The notes beneath the pieces were generated by a model. That model worked only from the letters and a program-made list of their open reading frames with translations. It ran no database searches and had not been told where the DNA came from. From Saccharothrix syringae (GTDB lineage Bacteria > Actinomycetota > Actinomycetes > Mycobacteriales > Pseudonocardiaceae): a stretch of DNA of 64,000 nt. The stretch covers positions 9,982,001 through 10,046,000 of the forward strand of contig NZ_CP034550.1 of assembly GCF_009498035.1 (NCBI RefSeq), given 5' to 3'. Shown here in pieces: positions 1 through 8,568 of this stretch. The stretch's first letter is position 1. Every line of letters begins with the position of its first letter. The translations under genes were made by a program, and so were the position numbers.

Positions 1-97
1 CGCCGTCCTCGACCACCAGCGCCGCGTCGCGCAGCCGGCCCAGCCCGGGGTCGTTCGTGGTCAGCTCACCGATCCCGGTGATCACCGCGCTGCTCAC
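1..97 (-). CDS. hutI: Imidazolonepropionase HutI, N-terminal fragment (window edge)
   Basis: Only the first 32 residues lie in the window, running off its left edge. The GTG start at 97 overlaps the TGA of hutF by 4 bp (GTGA), the same junction used elsewhere in this operon. The visible start, VSSAVITGIGELTTNDPGLG, followed by an alanine/valine/glutamate strand, looks like the first beta strands of an amidohydrolase such as HutI. HutI would convert imidazolone-5-propionate, the HutU product, to N-formimidoyl-L-glutamate in the cytoplasm. It is the only hut step otherwise missing from the operon. The catalytic metal ligands lie outside the window, so the call rests on the N-terminus and context. 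Confidence 0.8.
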   Translation of the reverse strand, partial: MSSAVITGIGELTTNDPGLGRLRDAALVVEDG

Positions 98-1359
98 AGC
101 ACCTCCCGCAACAACCGCGCCACGTCACCCAAAGCCTCGTGCACGCCGTCGCGCGCGACCACCCGACCGCCGACCACCACCACGGCCACGTCGGAAGCCG
201 TCGCCACCAGGGGCAGCTGCTCGGCCTGGGCACCGACCGTGCGCACCGAGTCCGTCCGCACCGCCACGAAGTCCGCCGGCGCGCCCACCTCGATCCGCCC
301 CGCCTCCGGCCACCCGATCGCCGCGTGGTTGGTCAGCGCGGCCACCAGCTCCACCGGGGTGAACCGCCCCCTGCGGCCGGTCCGCAACCGCTCGCCGTGC
401 TCCAGCGCGCGGACTTCCAGCAGCGGGTCGACCACGGCGTGCTGGTCGCTGCCCAGCGACAGCGCCACCCCGGCGTCGGCCAGCTCCCGCGCCGGGCCGA
501 TGCCGTCGGCCAGGTCCGCCTCGGTGGTCGGGCACAGGCACACCCCCGTGCCCGACGACCCGAGCAGCTCGACGTCCCGCCCCGTCAGGTGGGTGGCGTG
601 CACGGCGGTCGTGCGGGGCGTCAGCGCGCCGGCCTCCGCCAGCAGCTCGGTCGGCGTCATGCCGTACGCGCTCAGGCACGCCTCGTTCTCCGCCGGCTGC
701 TCCGACAGGTGGACGTGCAGCGGCCGATCGGGGAACGCGCCCGCCACCAGCGACAACGTTTCACGTGGCACGGCGCGCACGGAGTGGATCGCCGCACCCA
801 CCCTCGTGTTGTCGTCCCCGCGCAGCTCGGCGACCCGGTCGAGCCACCGGTCACCGGTGCCGTCGGTGAACCGCTCCTGCACCCCGCGCACCGGTTCGCC
901 GATGCCCCCGCTGAGGTAGCAGGCGTCCAGCAGGGTGATCCGGATGCCCGCCTCCCGGGCGGCCTGCTTCAGCGCCTCGGCCATCTCGTTGCCGCCCGCG
1001 TGCAGGTAGTGGAACTCGCCCACCGCCGTCACGCCGGCCACGGCCATCTCCGCGTAGGCCGCCCGCGCGAGCCGCAGGTACGACGACGGCGTCAGCCGCC
1101 CGGCCACCTCGTACATCCGCTCGCGCCACGTCCAGAACGTGCCGCCGTCGCCGTGCGTGCGCCCGCGCAGCGCCCGGTGGAAGGCGTGCGAGTGGGCGTT
1201 GGCGAAGCCGGGGAGCACCAGGCCGTGCAGGCGCTCCACGCCGAGCGGAATGGTGTCCGCGGTGGACACGGACGAGATCCGCCCGTCGGTCACCCGCACC
1301 AGCACCCGGGACGCGACCCCGTCCGGCAGCCACGCCCGCTCGAACCAGAAGCCCTTCAC
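94..1359 (-). CDS. hutF: Formimidoylglutamate deiminase HutF
   Basis: 421 residues, amidohydrolase superfamily, about the usual length. HutF hydrolyses N-formimidoyl-L-glutamate to N-formyl-L-glutamate and ammonia. Metal ligands are visible in order: HSH in ANAHSHAFHRALRG near residue 60, the histidine of HVHLSEQP, the histidine of AVHATHLTG, and the aspartate of SLGSDQHAV. The GTG start at 1359 overlaps the stop of the upstream M20 gene by 4 bp. Open frame continues upstream inside the neighbouring gene but shows no family sequence. HutF means this host uses the two-step formylglutamate branch rather than HutG-type formimidoylglutamase. Confidence 0.93.
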   Translation of the reverse strand: MKGFWFERAWLPDGVASRVLVRVTDGRISSVSTADTIPLGVERLHGLVLPGFANAHSHAFHRALRGRTHGDGGTFWTWRERMYEVAGRLTPSSYLRLARAAYAEMAVAGVTAVGEFHYLHAGGNEMAEALKQAAREAGIRITLLDACYLSGGIGEPVRGVQERFTDGTGDRWLDRVAELRGDDNTRVGAAIHSVRAVPRETLSLVAGAFPDRPLHVHLSEQPAENEACLSAYGMTPTELLAEAGALTPRTTAVHATHLTGRDVELLGSSGTGVCLCPTTEADLADGIGPARELADAGVALSLGSDQHAVVDPLLEVRALEHGERLRTGRRGRFTPVELVAALTNHAAIGWPEAGRIEVGAPADFVAVRTDSVRTVGAQAEQLPLVATASDVAVVVVGGRVVARDGVHEALGDVARLLREVL

Positions 1360-2531
1360 CGCGCCAGGTGCTCCAGCACCGAGGCCAGCGCCACCACGCC
1401 GGCCGCGCAGTCGTCGGGTTCGGCGAACTCCGCCGGCGCGTGGCTCACCCCCGTCGGGTTGCGCACGAACAGCATCGCCGTCGGCACGTGCGCGGCGAGG
1501 ATGCCCGCGTCGTGCCCGGCACCGGTGGGCAGCGCCGGCACGTCGCCCAGCGCGGACCGCACCTCGGCCGCGAGCCCGGTGTCGAAGCGCACCGTGCCGC
1601 CCCAGCTCTCCTCGGTCACCGCCACCTCGCACCCCTCGTCGAGGGCGGCCTCGCGCGCGGCGGCCTCGACCGCGGCCACCACCTCGCGGGTGCGCGGCTC
1701 GTCGGCGGCCCGCGCGTCCAGCCACAGGTCGACCGACGAGGCGATCACGTTGGTCCCGCCGGGGTTGGGCACGACCCGGCCCACGGTGGCCCGCGCGCCG
1801 CCGGTCGCCGCCCGCCGGGCCGCCACCACCGTGCGCGCGGCGGGCAGCATCGGGTCGTGCCGGTCCTCCACCGGCGTGGCGCCCGCGTGGTTGCCCTGGC
1901 CGGTGAAGGTGAACCGCCACCGGCCGTGCGCGAGGATCGAGGACGCCAGCCCGACCGGCACGCCCAGCCCGCGCCCCTGCTCCACGTGCAGCTCCACGAA
2001 CGCCCCGATCGAGGCCAGCGCCCGGTCGTCGCGGCCCATCCGCAGCGGGTCGAACCCGGCGGCGTGCGCGGCCTCGCCGAAGCTCACGCCGTCCGGGTCG
2101 GTGAGCCGGGCGGCCGCGTCGGGCCGGATGGCGCCGGTCAGCAGCCGCGAGCCCAGGCAGGCCACGCCGAAGCGACCGCCCTCCTCCTCCACGAACACCA
2201 CGACGGCCAGCGGCTTCGCCGGGGTGAAGCCGCGGGAGCGCAGCAGGTCCACGGCCTGGAGCGCCGACACCACGCCCAGCGGGCCGTCGAACTCGCCGCC
2301 GCCGGGCACCGAGTCCAGGTGGCTGCCGGTGACCACGGCGCTCGGGCCCGGCGCGCCCCACCACGCCCACAGGTTGCCGTTGCGGTCGGGCCGCACGTCC
2401 AGGCCCCGGCGCCGCGCCTCGGCGGTGAACCACTCGCGCAGCTCCAGCTCGGCGCGGTCGAAGCCGTGCCGGGACCAGCCGCCGCGGCGGGCGTCGCGGC
2501 CGACGTCGGCGATGTCCGCGAGGCCGGTCAC
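1356..2531 (-). CDS. M20-family amidohydrolase (allantoate amidohydrolase/N-carbamoylase-like) in the hut operon
   Basis: 391 residues, hydantoinase/carbamoylase family of zinc amidohydrolases. Visible motifs: [19 protein letters not shown] (His and Asp metal ligands), the EEEGGRF glutamate pair, [18 protein letters not shown] and the late histidine of GAGHDAGIL. Family members hydrolyse N-carbamoyl amino acids or allantoate. Its place between hutU and hutF, with 4-bp overlaps on both sides, and the absence of a HutG-type gene in view suggest that it removes the formyl group from N-formyl-L-glutamate. That substrate is inference; databases would usually label such a protein allantoate amidohydrolase. 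The GTG start at 2531 overlaps the hutU stop. Confidence 0.88.
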   Translation of the reverse strand: MTGLADIADVGRDARRGGWSRHGFDRAELELREWFTAEARRRGLDVRPDRNGNLWAWWGAPGPSAVVTGSHLDSVPGGGEFDGPLGVVSALQAVDLLRSRGFTPAKPLAVVVFVEEEGGRFGVACLGSRLLTGAIRPDAAARLTDPDGVSFGEAAHAAGFDPLRMGRDDRALASIGAFVELHVEQGRGLGVPVGLASSILAHGRWRFTFTGQGNHAGATPVEDRHDPMLPAARTVVAARRAATGGARATVGRVVPNPGGTNVIASSVDLWLDARAADEPRTREVVAAVEAAAREAALDEGCEVAVTEESWGGTVRFDTGLAAEVRSALGDVPALPTGAGHDAGILAAHVPTAMLFVRNPTGVSHAPAEFAEPDDCAAGVVALASVLEHLAR

Positions 2532-4168
2532 GACGTGGCCATGGGGATCACGACGCCCTGGTCGGCGGCCACGTCCGCGGCCCGCTGGTAGCCCGCGTCC
2601 ACGTGCCGGATCACGCCCATGGCCGGGTCGTTGGTCAGCACCCGCTCGATTTTGCGGGCGGCCAGCTCGGTGCCGTCCGCGACGGTGACCTGGCCGGCGT
2701 GGACCGACCGGCCGATGCCCACCCCGCCGCCGTGGTGCAGCGACACCCAGGTGGCGCCGGAGGCGGTGTTGACCAGGGCGTTGAGCAGCGGCCAGTCGGC
2801 GATGGCGTCCGAGCCGTCGGCCATCGCCTCGGTCTCCCGGTACGGGGAGGCCACCGAGCCGCAGTCGAGGTGGTCGCGGCCGATCACGATCGGCGCGGAC
2901 AGCTCGCCCGAGGCGACCATCTCGTTGAACCGCAGGCCGGCGCGGTGCCGCTCGCCGTAGCCCAGCCAGCAGATGCGGGCGGGCAGGCCCTGGAACTCCA
3001 CCCGCTCGCCCGCCATCCGGATCCAGCGGGCCAGCTTCTCGTCCTCGGGGAACAGCTCCAGGATCGCCCGGTCGGTGGCCGCGATGTCGGCCGGGTCGCC
3101 GGACAGCGCGGCCCACCGGAACGGGCCCTTGCCCTCGCAGAACAGCGGCCGGATGTAGGCGGGCACGAACCCGGGGAAGTCGAACGCGCGCTCGCAGCCG
3201 CCCAGCTTGGCCTCGCCGCGCAGGGAGTTGCCGTAGTCGAACACCTCCGCGCCGCGGTCCAGGAACCCGACCATGGCGCCCACGTGGTCGGCCATCGACT
3301 CGCGGGCCCGGTCGGTGAACTCGTCGGGCTTGCGGGCCGCGTAGTCGGACCAGTCGTCCACGGACACGCCCTTGGGCAGGTAGGCCAGCGGGTCGTGGGC
3401 GGAGGTCTGGTCGGTGACGATGTCCACCGGCACGTCGCGGCGCAGCAGCTCGGGCAGCACCTCGGCGGCGTTGCCGATCAGGCCCACCGACAGCGCGCGG
3501 CCCTCCTGCCTGGCCTTGAGCACGCGGGCGATCGCGTCGTCCAGGCCGTCGGCGACCTCGTCGAGGTAGCGGGTCTCCACGCGGCGCCGCGCGCGGGCCG
3601 GGTCGACCTCGACGCACAGCGCGACGCCCTCGTTCATGGTCACCGCGAGCGGTTGCGCGCCGCCCATGCCACCCAGGCCCGCCGTGACGGTCAGGGTGCC
3701 CTTGAGCGTGCCGCCGAAGCGCTTGTCGGCGACCGCGGCGAACGTCTCGTAGGTGCCCTGGAGGATGCCCTGGGTGCCGATGTAGATCCACGAACCGGCC
3801 GTCATCTGGCCGTACATGGTCAGGCCCTCGGCCTCCAGCCTGCGGAACTCCGGCCAGTTCGCCCAGTCGGGCACGAGGTTGGAGTTCGCGATGAGCACGC
3901 GCGGCGCCCACTCGTGGGTGCGCAGCACGCCGACCGGGCGACCCGACTGCACCAGCAGCGTCTCGTCGTCGGCCAGGTTCGTCAGCTCCCGGGTGATGGC
4001 GTGGAAGCTGGGCCAGTCGCGGGCGGCCCGGCCGGTGCCGCCGTAGACGACCAGGTCGTCCGGGCGCTCGGCCACCTCCGGGTCGAGGTTGTTGTGGAAC
4101 ATGCGCAGGGCCGCCTCGGTCGGCCAGCTGCGCGCGGTCAGCTCGGTGCCTCGGTTCGCGCGGACCAT
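2528..4168 (-). CDS. hutU: Urocanate hydratase HutU
   Basis: 546 residues, full length for the family. It hydrates urocanate to imidazolone-5-propionate using tightly bound NAD. Conserved family blocks are visible, including [14 protein letters not shown], the [12 protein letters not shown] glycine-rich NAD-site loop, [10 protein letters not shown] and [17 protein letters not shown] near the C-terminus. The ATG at 4168 immediately follows the TAG of hutH (TAGATG), with a GGAG ribosome site inside the hutH end, so the two are probably translationally coupled. It is the second gene of the five-gene hut operon. Confidence 0.97.
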   Translation of the reverse strand: MVRANRGTELTARSWPTEAALRMFHNNLDPEVAERPDDLVVYGGTGRAARDWPSFHAITRELTNLADDETLLVQSGRPVGVLRTHEWAPRVLIANSNLVPDWANWPEFRRLEAEGLTMYGQMTAGSWIYIGTQGILQGTYETFAAVADKRFGGTLKGTLTVTAGLGGMGGAQPLAVTMNEGVALCVEVDPARARRRVETRYLDEVADGLDDAIARVLKARQEGRALSVGLIGNAAEVLPELLRRDVPVDIVTDQTSAHDPLAYLPKGVSVDDWSDYAARKPDEFTDRARESMADHVGAMVGFLDRGAEVFDYGNSLRGEAKLGGCERAFDFPGFVPAYIRPLFCEGKGPFRWAALSGDPADIAATDRAILELFPEDEKLARWIRMAGERVEFQGLPARICWLGYGERHRAGLRFNEMVASGELSAPIVIGRDHLDCGSVASPYRETEAMADGSDAIADWPLLNALVNTASGATWVSLHHGGGVGIGRSVHAGQVTVADGTELAARKIERVLTNDPAMGVIRHVDAGYQRAADVAADQGVVIPMATS

Positions 4169-5674
4169 CTACAGGGCTCCACTTCTGATCAGCTCCTCGG
4201 CGGCGGCGATCTCCGGGGCGAGGTGGCGGTCCGGGCCGGGGCCCGGCACGACCTCGCGGAGCTTCGCCACGGCCGCGGCGGTGGCGGGTGCGGGCTTGAG
4301 GGGGTGGCGCAGGTCCAGGGCGCGGGCGGCGGTGACCAGCTCGACGGCGAGCACGGTGCGCAGCCCGTCGACGGCCCTGCGCAGCTTGCGCGCGGCGGAC
4401 CAGCCCATGGAGACGTGGTCCTCCTGCATGGCGCTGCTGGGGATGGAGTCCACACTCGCCGGTACCGCCAGGCGCTTGAGCTCGCTGACGATCGCGGCCT
4501 GGGTGTACTGGGCGATCATGTGCCCGGAGTCGACGCCCGGGTCGTGCGCCAGGAACGGCGGCAGGCCGTGCGAGCGGTGCACGTCGAGCATCCGGTCGGT
4601 GCGGCGCTCGGCGATGCTCGCCACGTCCGCGGTCGGGATGGCCAGGAAGTCCAGCACGTAGGCGATCGGCGCGCCGTGGAAGTTGCCGTTGGACTCGACC
4701 CGGCCGTCGGCCAGCACCACCGGGTTGTCCACCGCGGCGGCCAGCTCCCGGTCGGCGACGGTCTCGGCGTGGGCGACGGTGTCGCGGGCGGCCCCGTGCA
4801 CCTGGGGCGAGCAGCGCAGCGAGTAGGCGTCCTGGACGCGGGTGCAGTCCGGGCCGCGGTGGCTGGCCACGATCTCCGAGCCCGCCAGGAACGCGGCCAT
4901 GCGCCGGGCCGAGTGCCCCTGGCCGGGGTGCGGTCGCAGCGCCTGGAGGTCGGCGGCGAACGCCCGGTCGGTGCCCAGCAGGGCCTCCACGCTCATCGCG
5001 GCGGTCAGGTCGGCCACGTCGAGCAGGCGGTGCAGGTCCGCGATCGCGAGCACCAGCATGCCCAGCATGCCGTCGGTGCCGTTGATCAGCGCCAGGCCCT
5101 CCTTCTCGGCCAGCCGCACCGGCTCGATGCCCGCCGCGGCCAGAGCTTGCGAAGCCGGCACGAGCCGGTCCTCGGCGTCGCGGACCTCGCCCTCGCCGGT
5201 CAGCGCCAGGGCCGCGGCCGACAGCGGCGCGAGGTCGCCGGAGCAGCCCAGCGAACCGAACTCCCGCACCACCGGCGTGATGCCCGCGTTGAGCATGGCG
5301 GCCATCGCCTCGGCGGTACCCAGCCGGACGCCGGTGTGGCCGCTCGCCAGGGTCTTGAGCCGCAGCAGGACCAGGGCGCGGACGACCTCCCGCTCCACCT
5401 CCGGGCCCGCGCCCGCCGCGTGCGAGCGGACCAGCGCCTGCTGGAGGGCGGCCCGGCTCTCCGGCGGGATGTGCCGGACCGCGAGCGCGCCGAAACCGGT
5501 GGACACGCCGTAGGTGGGCCGGTCGGCCGTTGCCAGGCGGTCGATGTGCGCGCGGGCGGTGGTGACCGCCTCGCGCGCCGCGTCCGTGAGCTCCACGCGT
5601 GCGCCCTCGCGGGCAACGGCGTGGACGTCGGCGCGGGTCAGGGGCTTGGGACCCAGCTGCACGGGTTGCTGCAT
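4169..5674 (-). CDS. hutH: Histidine ammonia-lyase HutH
   Basis: 501 residues. It deaminates L-histidine to trans-urocanate, the entry step of the pathway. The MIO prosthetic-group loop reads GSLGCSGDLAPLS, so the cyclising triplet is Cys-Ser-Gly instead of the common Ala-Ser-Gly; the essential serine is kept. Other family blocks are YGVSTGFG near residue 50, NPV of the DNPVVL block and GNFHGAPIAYVLDFL. I chose ATG 5674 (MQQPVQLGPKPLTRADV) over an in-frame GTG at 5707, because family proteins begin close to this point and the longer start would sit nearer the operator. It is the first gene of the operon. Confidence 0.96.
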   Translation of the reverse strand: MQQPVQLGPKPLTRADVHAVAREGARVELTDAAREAVTTARAHIDRLATADRPTYGVSTGFGALAVRHIPPESRAALQQALVRSHAAGAGPEVEREVVRALVLLRLKTLASGHTGVRLGTAEAMAAMLNAGITPVVREFGSLGCSGDLAPLSAAALALTGEGEVRDAEDRLVPASQALAAAGIEPVRLAEKEGLALINGTDGMLGMLVLAIADLHRLLDVADLTAAMSVEALLGTDRAFAADLQALRPHPGQGHSARRMAAFLAGSEIVASHRGPDCTRVQDAYSLRCSPQVHGAARDTVAHAETVADRELAAAVDNPVVLADGRVESNGNFHGAPIAYVLDFLAIPTADVASIAERRTDRMLDVHRSHGLPPFLAHDPGVDSGHMIAQYTQAAIVSELKRLAVPASVDSIPSSAMQEDHVSMGWSAARKLRRAVDGLRTVLAVELVTAARALDLRHPLKPAPATAAAVAKLREVVPGPGPDRHLAPEIAAAEELIRSGAL

Positions 5675-5728
5675 GTGCCCATCCCACCCCGGCGGCCGGG
5701 TCCGCACGACCCGGGACCACCCGATGGT

Positions 5729-5744
5729 GTCTGGTATCCCAGAC
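5729..5744. promoter_or_regulatory. Perfect inverted repeat before hutH, candidate regulator operator
   Basis: GTCTGGTATCCCAGAC is a perfect 6-bp inverted repeat (GTCTGG/CCAGAC) around TATC, centred about 62 bp upstream of the hutH ATG in a 72-bp gap. Its size and position fit a dimeric repressor or activator site. The nearest candidate is the IclR-family protein encoded at 7227-8015. The pairing is inference. Confidence 0.65.
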
Positions 5745-5746
5745 GT

Positions 5747-6706
5747 CTACCAGCGCGCCTGCGGCTCCGGGTCGACCACGACGAGGTCGGCCACCTCGAC
5801 CAGCTCCCCGGCCGACGCCGGGCCCCGGTCCGCGTCCCACCCCGAGACGGTCAGGCGCAGCCCCGGGCCCATGGGCACGCTGAGGCTGCCGGCCGGGGTC
5901 TCGGTGTACCACGCGGTGCGCCCCCTGGCGGTGACCTCGCGCTCGCCGGTCTTGGCCGGGGTCATGGTGGTGAGCGCGACGATGTACCGGCGGCCCCGGT
6001 GCTCCGCGTCCACCCGGGTGCTCCAGCCCGGGTCGCCCAGCTCCGAGGTCGTGAACGCGGTCGAGCCGGCGAAGGACAGCGGCACGCGGACCCGCCGGTC
6101 GTCGGGCTCGACGTGCTCGGCGAAGCGCCGCGCCACAGTGCGCGCGTCGGGGACGCCCTGCGTGGTGACCGAGAGGAACCGGTCCTCGCGGACCTGCCAG
6201 TACAGCTGGTCGCCGGCGTAGAAGCCGGGCGCGCCGAGGATCGTGGTCCGGTCCTCGGGGGCGGCGCCTGCCATCGTCGCGGCGAGCTGGGCGGTGTCCC
6301 CGGTGCGGACGGAGAAGCCGATCTGCGCCGCGAGCGGTTCGTCGGCGCCCGGCCGGTGGTAGTGGCGCTCCGACCCGTACGACGCGTACGACCGCTGCCA
6401 CTCGACGAAGCCGTCGGGCACCCACGACGGGCGGTACTCCAGGGGCACGGTCGGCACGGCGGGCCCGGGGTCCACCGCCGTGGTCGGGATCGACGCGGCG
6501 GGTGGCGCCGGTTCGGCGGCGGGCCTGGCCACCGTGGTGACCGTCACCACGACCGCGGCGGCCGTCGCGGCGGTGGCCAGCACCAGGAGCAGCGGCTTGC
6601 GGGTGCGGCGCGGCCGGTGCAGCGCGGCCAGCACCGGACCGGGCGGCGGGGTGCGCTCCGCCCGCAGGCGCAGGGCCTCGGTGAGCAGCTTCTCGGTGTC
6701 GTTCAC
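5747..6706 (-). CDS. Single-pass membrane protein downstream of a SigE-family sigma factor
   Basis: 319 residues, not assignable to a named family by eye. A charged cytoplasmic N-terminus of about 37 residues is followed by one transmembrane helix (about 38-60, LLLVLATAATAAAVVVTV), a proline/alanine linker and an extracytoplasmic domain of about 240 residues. No HxxxCxxC zinc anti-sigma motif is present. The GTG start overlaps the sigma-factor stop by 4 bp, so the two are co-transcribed. Actinobacterial SigE-family ECF genes often carry such a membrane partner (CU044_5270-like), which may act as an anti-sigma or sensor. Its TAG stop lies 2 bp from the hut operator, so read-through into hut is possible. 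Confidence 0.75.
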   Translation of the reverse strand: MNDTEKLLTEALRLRAERTPPPGPVLAALHRPRRTRKPLLLVLATAATAAAVVVTVTTVARPAAEPAPPAASIPTTAVDPGPAVPTVPLEYRPSWVPDGFVEWQRSYASYGSERHYHRPGADEPLAAQIGFSVRTGDTAQLAATMAGAAPEDRTTILGAPGFYAGDQLYWQVREDRFLSVTTQGVPDARTVARRFAEHVEPDDRRVRVPLSFAGSTAFTTSELGDPGWSTRVDAEHRGRRYIVALTTMTPAKTGEREVTARGRTAWYTETPAGSLSVPMGPGLRLTVSGWDADRGPASAGELVEVADLVVVDPEPQARW

Positions 6707-7182
6707 AGCGCCTCCTTCACCCGCTCGTGCGCGCGCAGGGTGGCCAGCGCGCGGGAGATGTGGCTGCGGACGGTGACCTGGGAGCAGCCCAGGGCCGAGG
6801 CGATCTCGGCGTCGTCGCAGCCCTCGTAGTAGCGCAGCACCACGGCCGCCTTCTGCTTGCGCGGCAGCTCGTCGATGAGCTGGAGCATGGCCTCGCGCTC
6901 GTCGTAGTGGCCGGTGGTGTCCGGCCCGGGTGGGTCCACGCCGGTCAGCGGGAGGTGGGGTCTGAGCCGTCGGCGCCAGCTCAGGTACTCGTTGGTGACC
7001 ATCCGCTTGAGGTAGGCCACCGGCGCGTCCACCGCCGAGATGCGCGCCCAGCGCTGCTGGGCCCGCAGCAGGCACTCCTGGACCACGTCCTGAGCGAGGT
7101 GCGGGTCGCCCGTCAGCACGGTCGCGTACCGCAGCAGGGGCGTCACCTGCGCGGCGGCGAACTCCTCGAAGCCGGTGGTCAT
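6703..7182 (-). CDS. SigE-family ECF RNA polymerase sigma factor
   Basis: 159 residues, short two-domain ECF sigma factor. Region 2 is visible as LAQDVVQECLLRAQQRW and VAYLKRMVTNEYLSW; region 4 as LPRKQKAAVVLRYYEG followed by the helix-turn-helix IASALGCSQVTVRSHI. These match the SigE-family group of actinomycete ECF sigmas. ATG 7182 has a TTGGAGGGG ribosome site. The upstream gap to the divergent IclR gene is only 44 bp, so their promoters overlap. Its target promoters are unknown. Confidence 0.9.
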   Translation of the reverse strand: MTTGFEEFAAAQVTPLLRYATVLTGDPHLAQDVVQECLLRAQQRWARISAVDAPVAYLKRMVTNEYLSWRRRLRPHLPLTGVDPPGPDTTGHYDEREAMLQLIDELPRKQKAAVVLRYYEGCDDAEIASALGCSQVTVRSHISRALATLRAHERVKEAL

Positions 7183-7226
7183 GCCCCTCCAATGCGCGCC
7201 GGCGCCGATTTGTTGAGAATGGGTTC

Positions 7227-8015
7227 GTGGGAGCCAGCAGCGACGTGCCGGCGCTGCGCCGGGGCCTCGCGGTGCTGCGGCTGCTGGCGAGCCGACCGGG
7301 ACCGCTGTCGGCGGCGGCGGTGGCGCGCGAGCTGTCGCTGCCCAGGTCCACCACCTACCACCTGCTGGCGGAGCTGGCGGCGGCCGGGTTCGCGACCCAC
7401 TTCCCCGAGGAGCGACGCTACGGGCTGGGCGTGGCCGCGTTCGAACTCGGGTCGGCCTACCTGCGGCACGACCCGCTGGAGCGGCTGGCCCGCCCCGTCC
7501 TGCGGCGGCTGGTGGACCAGGTGGGCCGGACCGCCCACCTGGGCGTGCTGCACGGCGCCGAGTCGCTGTACCTGGTGCGCGAGCAGCCGCGGCGCCCCAC
7601 CGCGATCGTGTCGGACGTCGGTGTCCGGCTGCCCGCGCACCTGACCGCGTCGGGCCGGGCGATGCTGGCCGGGCTGCCCGCGGCGCAGGTGCGGGCGCTG
7701 TTCCCGGGGCGCGCGTCGTTCGTGGACCGCACCGGCCGGGGACCGGCGGACCTGCCCGCGCTGCGCCGCCTGCTGACCGCGGAGCGCCGGCGCGGGTGGG
7801 CGGTGGAGGACGGGTACGTGACCGCGGGCTTCGCCTCGGTGGCCGCGCCGGTGGTCGACCGGGGTGACCGGCCGATCGCGGCGATCACCGTGACGTTCCG
7901 GCACGTGTGCGAGCCCGCGGACGGGCCCGGCTGCGGCGAGGCGTGGCCGGACCTGGCCGCCGAGGTGCGGCGGGCGGCCGACGAGCTGACCGGCCGCATC
8001 GGCGGTCGGGCGTAG
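7227..8015 (+). CDS. IclR-family transcriptional regulator, candidate hut regulator
   Basis: 262 residues with the IclR layout: winged helix-turn-helix at about 8-70 (LSAAAVARELSLPRSTTYHL), then the GAF-like effector domain with LYLVREQPRRPTAIVSDVG, HLTASGRAMLAGLP, and RRRGWAVEDGYVTAGFASVAAPV. Small-molecule acids are typical ligands of this family. The start is GTG 7227. It is divergent from the sigma-factor pair and about 1.5 kb from hutH; in related actinomycetes IclR-type genes sit beside hut genes. Regulation of hut by histidine or urocanate is inference. Confidence 0.88.
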   Translation: MGASSDVPALRRGLAVLRLLASRPGPLSAAAVARELSLPRSTTYHLLAELAAAGFATHFPEERRYGLGVAAFELGSAYLRHDPLERLARPVLRRLVDQVGRTAHLGVLHGAESLYLVREQPRRPTAIVSDVGVRLPAHLTASGRAMLAGLPAAQVRALFPGRASFVDRTGRGPADLPALRRLLTAERRRGWAVEDGYVTAGFASVAAPVVDRGDRPIAAITVTFRHVCEPADGPGCGEAWPDLAAEVRRAADELTGRIGGRA

Positions 8016-8223
8016 GGCCTCAGCCCTCCATGAGCCCTCGATCGCCCGGAAGGGGACGTTCCTCGGCGGGGTGTGGCAATCAGCCCTCTGCCACCGGACG
8101 GCCCGCGTGGGGTGGCCGCCCCGCCGATCCGGACACCTCGGCCGCCGATCGGGACCTGTGCGCGCGGTCGCTGTCCGTGGAGGTGCCGGCGGGGTCGTCC
8201 ACTGAGCTGCGAGAACGAGCCAC
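8016..8223. other. Short intergenic stretch after the IclR gene
   Basis: No gene seen. It separates the IclR gene from the transposase remnant and carries no clear terminator or promoter that I can support. Confidence 0.4.
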
Positions 8224-8568
8224 GTGGTGGTCCGCGAACGGATCCGGGTCGGCATCGACGTGGGCAAGACCACCCACCACGCCCGCGCGGTCGACGAGAG
8301 CGGAGAAGTCGTCTTCTCCCACCGGGTCGACCACGGCCGGACCGCGACCGAGCGGCTCATCGCGCGTGCCGGCAAGGCGGCCGTCGAGGTGCGGTGGGCG
8401 CTGGACCCGACCTCGGGCGCGGCCGGGCTGCTGGTGGTGTTGCTGTTGACCACCGGACAACCGGTGACCTCCGCGTCCGGACAGGCGGTCAACCGCATGG
8501 CCGTCGTGCTCGACGCGTTCGCGCGCCCGGATCGGGTCGTGGGTGAACCCCCCACCACCGCCCGGTAA
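8224..8568 (+). pseudogene. IS110-family transposase remnant (N-terminal part only)
   Basis: The first 90 or so residues match the RuvC-like DEDD start of IS110-group transposases: VGIDVGKTTHHARAVDESG with the first catalytic aspartate, then VEVRWALDPTSGAAGLL and ASGQAVNRMA. In intact enzymes this is followed by the conserved GKTDAKDA block and about 250 more residues. Here the frame changes to unrelated sequence and stops at about 114 residues. The C-terminal serine domain is absent, so it cannot transpose. No terminal repeats or matching second part are seen nearby. It is a scar of an old insertion. Confidence 0.75.

Noticed and set aside
5675-5707. Upstream GTG (5707) as the hutH start
   Set aside because: It adds 11 non-conserved residues and brings translation close to the operator; ATG 5674 fits the family.
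2603-6829. Long plus-strand open frame antisense to hutU and hutH
   Set aside because: Shadow of the hut genes; no family motifs and no ribosome site.
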